Shown piece by piece: positions 54,401 to 60,000 of a stretch of 60,000 bases of DNA. Positions within the stretch are counted from its first letter, which is position 1; every line of letters begins with the position of its first letter. A model generated the notes under the pieces. The model searched no databases and had not been told where the DNA came from. It saw only the letters and a list, made by a program, of their open reading frames with translations. A program made the translations under genes and the position numbers. Source of the stretch: Bugula neritina (Eukaryota > Bryozoa > Gymnolaemata > Cheilostomatida > Bugulidae); NCBI GenBank assembly GCA_964035545.1, contig OZ037769.1, positions 6,757,429 to 6,817,428 on the forward strand, read 5' to 3'.

Positions 54401-55300
54401 ATATTACGCAAATTGACCCAAAATATTTCCTATAGAAATAAAGTTTCTACAGCTTTACTGACACAGTAGTGGCATTGACACAGTAGTCTGTACCATTTAT
54501 GACCAAGTATCTAAATACAACTACATGTGTGCATTACACTTTATAATAATATACGTTGTCTGAGTTTACCAAGTAGCTTCTTTTCTGTCACAGTGTTACA
54601 TTTTCATTAAATTCAATATTGATTACAACCATCAGATTGCGTGCTGTATATAACCTGCCTTTTCTACCAAATAATACCATTTGAGTTCAGGCAGCTCACG
54701 GCAGCACCTTAGAATAGATCAGGTAGTTGTGTGCTGCAGATAGTGTACAGCCTGTACAGTTCTCATGAATTAAAGTATCTTATGATCTCACAACTTCTTC
54801 TGGTTTCTCTGATCAGTTAGCATAGTCAACTGATAAACTAATATTGATTACATTATTATAGCCTAAAACATTTAAATATCTGTTTGCATATGTTTATAGT
54901 TTCATACACATAACAGCTAGGTTGATTAGACCTTACCATGGACTCAGCCTATAAAAGGAGATAACAATGAACTCAGTACGGTATGGCAGTTAGATAATTT
55001 TATAAAATAGAGTCAGCTCTCAAGCTGTGAAACCCGGACATTTTCTAACAAGATTGCAGCTTAATAGCTGTTGTAAACAAAACTTTTTATTTTGTACATT
55101 TTGTGAAGGGAGAAGTTTACATTTCATGAGTATAACTTCTTTCAACAGTTCCTATAATATAGAAAGCAGGCTGTTCTTTGAATTTACCTGCTATTAAAAT
55201 TTGGTAACATTTTTGCCTTACAGGGCAGTGTTGATTGTGATTGGCTATAAAGTTTCTAATCATGAATGGAAAATTCTAGCACTTGCGGGAAATTCCATTA
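51470..55300 (+). repeat. 3-prime flank of IAP copy 2, direct duplicate of 45922-49705
   Basis: Second copy of the 3.7-kb flank, offset 5,548 bases (5,588 after the microsatellite). Includes a polyadenylation signal at 51523-51528. It leads straight into the promoter at 55318. No gene seen. Confidence 0.9.
52797..52988. repeat. Self-complementary CA…TG microsatellite, copy 2
   Basis: Same structure as 47249-47401 but about 40 bases longer, mostly in the TG/CGTG half. Confidence 0.95.
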
Positions 55301-55317
55301 TGATTCATTCAATGCTT

Positions 55318-55427
55318 TATATATAAAGCAGACTGGCATTATAAATATTTATTTGTTTCTCATACTTTGAATTAGAAGGTGTCGTAGTTTGTCCAGTGAT
55401 TTGGAAGCTATGCTTTAGAGACTATTG
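55318..55427 (+). promoter_or_regulatory. Promoter and noncoding first exon of IAP copy 3
   Basis: TATATATAAAG at 55318-55328, about 100 bases before a strong donor (ACTATTG|GTAAGTTATT, exon end 55427). The same TATA box, exon and donor occur on the minus strand at 32396-32503 and 25461-25573. The exon has no ATG context that suggests coding. Conservation in three copies is the evidence; the start site is inferred. Confidence 0.6.
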
Positions 55428-57950
55428 GTAAGTTATTCATATAATATGAGTATTTCAATCATATTGTTATAACCAGCTTAATTAATGCTTATAGCTATTT
55501 TATATAGATGTCACTAGGTTTATGATGACTTTATTATAAGAATTTCAGAAAGGTTTGAATGCATATTTAAGTTTTGGAAAGTTATTTTAATTGTGAAACA
55601 CTATATATCCTTGTACCCACCGCAATATATAATGAAGTAGGATCATTATTACATTGCTTTGCTCAGTATATACTACAACATAGATATAAATTTAGATAGT
55701 TTAAGCACAAAATGTTTACTATTTTTACCACACTTTGAATATACAAAATATCATAGCTAAGTATGTACGTAAGAAATGAGTTAATAAGTAACTATTATTT
55801 AGAAATTAAAACTATAGTTTACTGTCTTCATATTAGTTATTTTGAAAAGCATGAGCTTATAAAAACACATTATACCATTCATCAAATTTTAGACTGGCTA
55901 TATATTAATATTTCGTTGATATACTAAATTGCTATTATATGCTATTATACAGCCATTTGATAGATAGACCTAAGTACTACTGAAGCATATCTGACATATC
56001 ACATTTGCATAAGTGATTTAGTTCATTCTTTTTTAATTTTTTAAGAAAATTAAAGTCACATCATTGCCAATTTTATTGTAGCTCACTATATGTATAATTT
56101 ATATACAAAGATGCAGCTCATTGGGCTTAGCAGCATGTTAATTGGTTACTTGGTGATTGTTAGAAGAATACAATATGATTACATAGATAACACATATCTT
56201 TAGAATAATCTGTAGTGATTGATTAGTAGAATAATTTACCAAATTGTCAAAATATTTATCACTCGCATGCACGTTTCAGTTAGATTAATAAACTATGGAG
56301 TGAAGTTTTTTGCATAATCCATGCTGATCTTTAGCAAGCTGGGATATTGATAATTTTATGCAACATAATGTTTTGTACAAAATTTATTCTGTGATATAGG
56401 AAAACGCAAATAATTAAAAAGCTCCGATGAAAAAACAATTTGGTTGTTTATTAAGTTGGGGAACCAAGCAAATCATAGTCATTAGTTTATTACAATCATA
56501 GTCATCATTCATATTATTCATTTAGAATTTATAAGCCATCAGAGATAAGTTGATTGCATGAGTGAGAATTATTAGATTAAAACAATCATCCAGATGCAAT
56601 GTTTTCAAGTGACAAAACACAGGCATGAATAATATGAAGCCAAATATTATAATTATATGTGGGCAGAACAAGTAAAATGATGCATAATAATGTAAACAAT
56701 GAGTGGACTAAGTTGAAGAATTGCACTCTCATTGTGACTGTGGACATGTTTAGATAAGACAATAATTAAGTATGTTTAAGAATGTAGATTATTGTTACAA
56801 ATTCTGAGTGTACATGTACCTATGGACTTCACGTTTTTTCCCAATGATTTCAAAAGAATGTTCATGAATATTCTAAACTGATAAAAGAGATGGTCATTGT
56901 TCATCATGTTATTGTATTTATTGATCATGTTAACTGCTGCCCAGCAATGTAAACAAGGTGCTGCGAAATAACTGCCAAATAACCAGGGAAATATTCCAAT
57001 GTTTTGTTTTGTTTTGTTTTTCTATCTAAATAGTATTGGCATGTGGGGAATGTTTTCTACTAGAATTTTCTATACTGGAATGCTTGAGAATGTTCTAGAG
57101 TTTTTCTGTTTGCTATAAATACTGAGACAGTTGTGTTTACAAGATAGTTCATTTCCATAAGTTGATCTGTGTATATCTTAGGGGGGGGGGAGGAAAGGGG
57201 TGGAATAGGGTCATTTTACTTAATTTAGTACACACTGAAAATTTCCAGTTTTTAGCTATTGTTTGCAATTTAGCTGCTAATGAACATGGGGTTTTGCCCA
57301 AAACTAGTAAAATATCAATAAATACATCTAATTAATCATGGTTCTTCTTAATTTTGCTTGATTTCCCATGTTTTTTCCTAATTATTCAGCTACTTTTGAT
57401 TGCAGACCGTTACGAAAAAACCGTAATGATCCGAAATCCAAATTAGCTAAATAAATAAGAAAAAACTTGGAAAATCAAGCAAAATTAAAAAGAACATTGA
57501 TTGTTTAGGTGTATTTATTGATATTTTACTAGTTTGGGGCAAAAAAAACAAATTGATTACCAGCTAAATTGTGAAAAACAGCTAAAAACTGGAGATTTCC
57601 AGTGTGTACTAAATTAAGTAAAATAACCCAATAAAGTTTACTTATATCCACAACTCTAGCAAGCAGTATGCTGCTTGTCTATAAACCTTTGACGACCAGA
57701 TTTTTTGAACTCAGCACACTGCTACCATAGTTTTGTGACACTTATAGTTATTACATATGTATGATGTCATAGCTAAAATAGCTTATGATGCAATGCCAAC
57801 TAAAAACAGTGCAATGTCATGGATTTGTGTCCAATAAAAATGCTTTTCTATATAATATACTTTAATTGCTTGCAAAACCTGATGTAAGCAAAACATATGG
57901 AAATGAAATAAAGCATATAAAATCATAGCATGCCTTTCCTTTTGTTATAG
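55428..57950 (+). other. First intron of IAP copy 3
   Basis: Donor at 55428, acceptor TTTCCTTTTGTTATAG at 57950; both conserved in the inverted copy (32395, 30345). It contains the palindromic element 57208-57629 and a G-run at 57181-57190, otherwise no feature. Confidence 0.6.
57208..57629. mobile_element. Palindromic element, family P copy 2, with empty site
   Basis: 422 bases with near-perfect terminal inverted repeats (GGGTCATTTTACTTAATTTA at the left, TAAATTAAGTAAAATAACCC at the right) and inverted similarity over most of its length (TTTTACTAGTTT…, AATTTTGCTTGATTT blocks). AATA flanks both sides (57204-57207, 57630-57633). The inverted paralogous intron near 30660 reads GGGGTGGAATAAAGTTTA with a single AATA, which is the pre-insertion site. 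No ORF, so nonautonomous. Confidence 0.85.
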
Positions 57951-57991
57951 CGATACTTACCGAAAAGATATCTGTTTTTAAAAGCAGCTTA

Positions 57992-59704
57992 ATGGATACA
58001 GTGGGCCTGCAGTACATGGATTCTAGGGGCTATCAGAATACTACTTCAACAGAACTTTATATAAGAACTTGCCCAACCTACATTCTCCTAGCCTGGTCAG
58101 TTGTAAGACTATCATGCATGTATTCAATATTGACCCTAATGAGTAAATGTTCAAGGATATGTCACTCCAGGAGCCAGAAACTTGACACCAAATACTCTTG
58201 TGAAGACTTGAAAGTTGAAAAAACAAAATCAGAGAAAGAAGATGATTCGGATACGGAGTTATCTGATTTAAGTTTCTCCAACCTGAATGGTAAATGGTGG
58301 AACCCGCAAAATACTCACTTAACTATCTACACTGTACCAAGATACCCCGAAAACCACAACCCTCTACTACCTCTGAGTTTACAGCAACGACTAGATGACA
58401 TGAGTCCAAAAGAATTTCTAACTTACGTACTCAAAGAGCTTACATTAGAAGAGAGAGAATCCCTGATGGTGGATGAAAGACAAAGACGTAAAACATTTCT
58501 AGTCAACTGGCCATACGATGGCCAGAGGTCTGGTGTAAAGATGGCACAAGCAGGATTATATTCATTGAACTGTGCTGACAGAGTCCAGTGTGTCTTCTGC
58601 AGAGGAAGTCTCCATCAGTGGAACTCTGCTGATACACCAATGGTTGAACATGCCAGATCCTTTACTTTCTGTAGATTTGTCAAAGGTTTAGAATGTGGAA
58701 ACAGAGAGTATAAGTCGAATATGCTCTCTGAAGATGACGTTAAAAATATAACAAGATTCTATAAGCCGACAGGAAGTGAAAGACAACAAAGAACTCACAG
58801 CGAGTCAGTAGACGGAGCCGTGTTAGGAATATCTACCAACAAAGCAGCTCTCATACGTTATGCTCCGGCAGCTACCAGAATACGAACATTTGCTCGTTGG
58901 CCAGCATCAAGTCCAATCACAGCTCAGAGAATGTGTGAGGCTGGATTTTATTTCACAGGATTTGAAGATCAGGTTCGCTGCTTCTTTTGTGCCGGAGGAG
59001 TTAAACATTGGAGAGAGAATGATGATCCTTGGGAAGAACATGCCAGATGGTTTCCAGACTGCGCTTTCCTGATCCAACAGAAGGGTCAAGGATATGTTGA
59101 GGAGGTACACGCTAAAACTCCGAATAACATGAAAAGCGTTAGAAAAACCCAGGCACAGAAATCTGCAGAAACCAAACAGAATGACCAAAAAACTATAGAA
59201 CAAGATATGCAGAGTATATGCTTGAAACTTGGGTACACCAAAGAAGATATTGATAGAGTGCTTGAAATTAATGGTAAACAATTTAGTAACATCAGTATGA
59301 TGATAGACGCCCTCAACGGCGATGAGGTTGAAGACTGTTCCACAACTATGAGGGCTGCTCCTAGACATTCTACCAACTCTGCCAAATCTACATCTTCAAC
59401 ATGCCCTGAGGAAGATCGTCATAAACTACTTGTAAATCAAGATGGCGCAAGCTATAACCCCGGGACATTTAATGGAAATGAAATCCAGCCAAAATATCAG
59501 TTAGGTTGCAGAAAATGTGAAATGACCACTGAAGGATTTGTTCCTGCTACACACGTAGGACTCCCGTGTGGTCACCTTATCTATTGTGACTCTTGTAACA
59601 GTGAGGAAAAGCGTAGAGCTAGTTTTTCTAATTATGTAGCAAAATGTCCAGCTTATAAATGCGGAGCACCACTAAAGGGGTCAATCAAGATCTACTTTTC
59701 GTAA
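57992..59704 (+). CDS. Full-length BIR-BIR-UBA-RING IAP, copy 3
   Basis: 570 residues, the most complete gene here. The coding exon starts 42 bases after a conserved acceptor (57950), and the ATG at 57992 is the first in frame. An N-terminal region has a hydrophobic stretch (about 30-49) and an acidic Ser-rich patch (79-95). BIR1 about 165-230 (C200, C203, H220, C227); BIR2 about 297-362 (C330, C333, H350, C357); UBA about 404-445; RING C506, C509, C526, H528, C532, C535, C552, C557, then the hydrophobic tail. The RING is unusual: about 16 residues between C535 and C552, and C-x4-C instead of C-x2-C at the end. Role by family: cytosolic E3 ligase restraining caspases or steering innate immune signalling. 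A later Met (position 137, MSPKEF) could be an alternative start. Confidence 0.88.
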   Translation: MDTVGLQYMDSRGYQNTTSTELYIRTCPTYILLAWSVVRLSCMYSILTLMSKCSRICHSRSQKLDTKYSCEDLKVEKTKSEKEDDSDTELSDLSFSNLNGKWWNPQNTHLTIYTVPRYPENHNPLLPLSLQQRLDDMSPKEFLTYVLKELTLEERESLMVDERQRRKTFLVNWPYDGQRSGVKMAQAGLYSLNCADRVQCVFCRGSLHQWNSADTPMVEHARSFTFCRFVKGLECGNREYKSNMLSEDDVKNITRFYKPTGSERQQRTHSESVDGAVLGISTNKAALIRYAPAATRIRTFARWPASSPITAQRMCEAGFYFTGFEDQVRCFFCAGGVKHWRENDDPWEEHARWFPDCAFLIQQKGQGYVEEVHAKTPNNMKSVRKTQAQKSAETKQNDQKTIEQDMQSICLKLGYTKEDIDRVLEINGKQFSNISMMIDALNGDEVEDCSTTMRAAPRHSTNSAKSTSSTCPEEDRHKLLVNQDGASYNPGTFNGNEIQPKYQLGCRKCEMTTEGFVPATHVGLPCGHLIYCDSCNSEEKRRASFSNYVAKCPAYKCGAPLKGSIKIYFS

Positions 59705-60000
59705 ATCAAAACAATGAGCAATAATTTATAAGCTGTTAAAACTTTAATTAGTATATAATTTTATTAAAAGCAAAACATTTTTATAAAATATGCAACTTTT
59801 ATTATTATTAAAAACATTGCAAAAATCAACTTTTTGTATCCTCGTGCAGGGTTCAATTTTTTTTAAAAACATGATTCAATATTGATAATATTATAAAATT
59901 TCATACATATAATATTATTTTTACTATCAATTACATGCAGTATTATAATATTGATGATGGTATTTAAATCTACTAATTATTATTATATACCAGTGTTCAT
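59705..60000 (+). other. 3-prime flank of IAP copy 3
   Basis: AT-rich and not similar to the flanks of copies 1 and 2, so the tandem unit boundary is at or near the stop codon. No canonical AATAAA is evident; variants such as TATAAA (59781) could serve. Confidence 0.4.

Overview
This is a window of AT-rich, intron-bearing, repeat-laden metazoan DNA. There is no operon structure, introns have GT-AG borders, AATAAA signals follow genes, and microsatellites and several eukaryotic transposon classes are present. BIR-domain inhibitor-of-apoptosis (IAP) genes multiplied in one locus, next to Ty3/Gypsy and Penelope-like elements, fit a marine invertebrate. A sponge or similar early-branching animal is a guess only; nothing here is diagnostic.

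Layout. 1-1296 is a 21-bp minisatellite. 1338-4057 holds the last two exons of an unrecognised coiled-coil protein. 6360-8765 and 14130-16190 are the arms of an old inverted duplication, each carrying a two-BIR gene (7299-8129 +, 14747-15580 -) followed by a wrecked RING domain. The spacer holds a 2.1-kb fold-back element (10410-12525) and plasma-membrane Ca2+-ATPase exon remains (12680-13299). 17500-25379 is a full-length Ty3/Gypsy element on the minus strand with identical 410-bp LTRs, a tRNA-Leu primer site, gag, pol and an extra zinc-finger ORF that appears to be spliced. 25461-32503 is a minus-strand IAP unit cut by a 3.3-kb inverted-repeat element and lacking UBA and RING. 32627-40670 carries small transposons (piggyBac-like, hAT-like, a solo LTR, a SINE, palindromic elements) and simple repeats. 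40815-42816 is a decayed Penelope-like element. 44116-59704 is a plus-strand IAP array of three genes; the last, 57992-59704, is the best-preserved BIR-BIR-UBA-RING gene.

How it fits together. The IAP copies share a unit plan: a TATA box, a short noncoding first exon with a conserved donor, an intron of about 2 kb, then one large coding exon. The unit is recognisable at 55318-59704 (+), at 32503-25747 (-), and in part at 25573-16250 (-), where the Gypsy element landed. Copies differ by losing the RING, losing the promoter, gaining a new membrane-type N-terminus, or by transposon insertion. The window therefore shows a multigene IAP family diversifying through inverted and tandem duplication and transposon traffic. 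Comparing duplicated units also gives pre-insertion (empty) sites for some transposons, which supports their boundaries without outside data. Full-length IAPs with UBA and RING are expected to bind caspases or signalling partners and ubiquitinate them; the RING-less copies could only bind.
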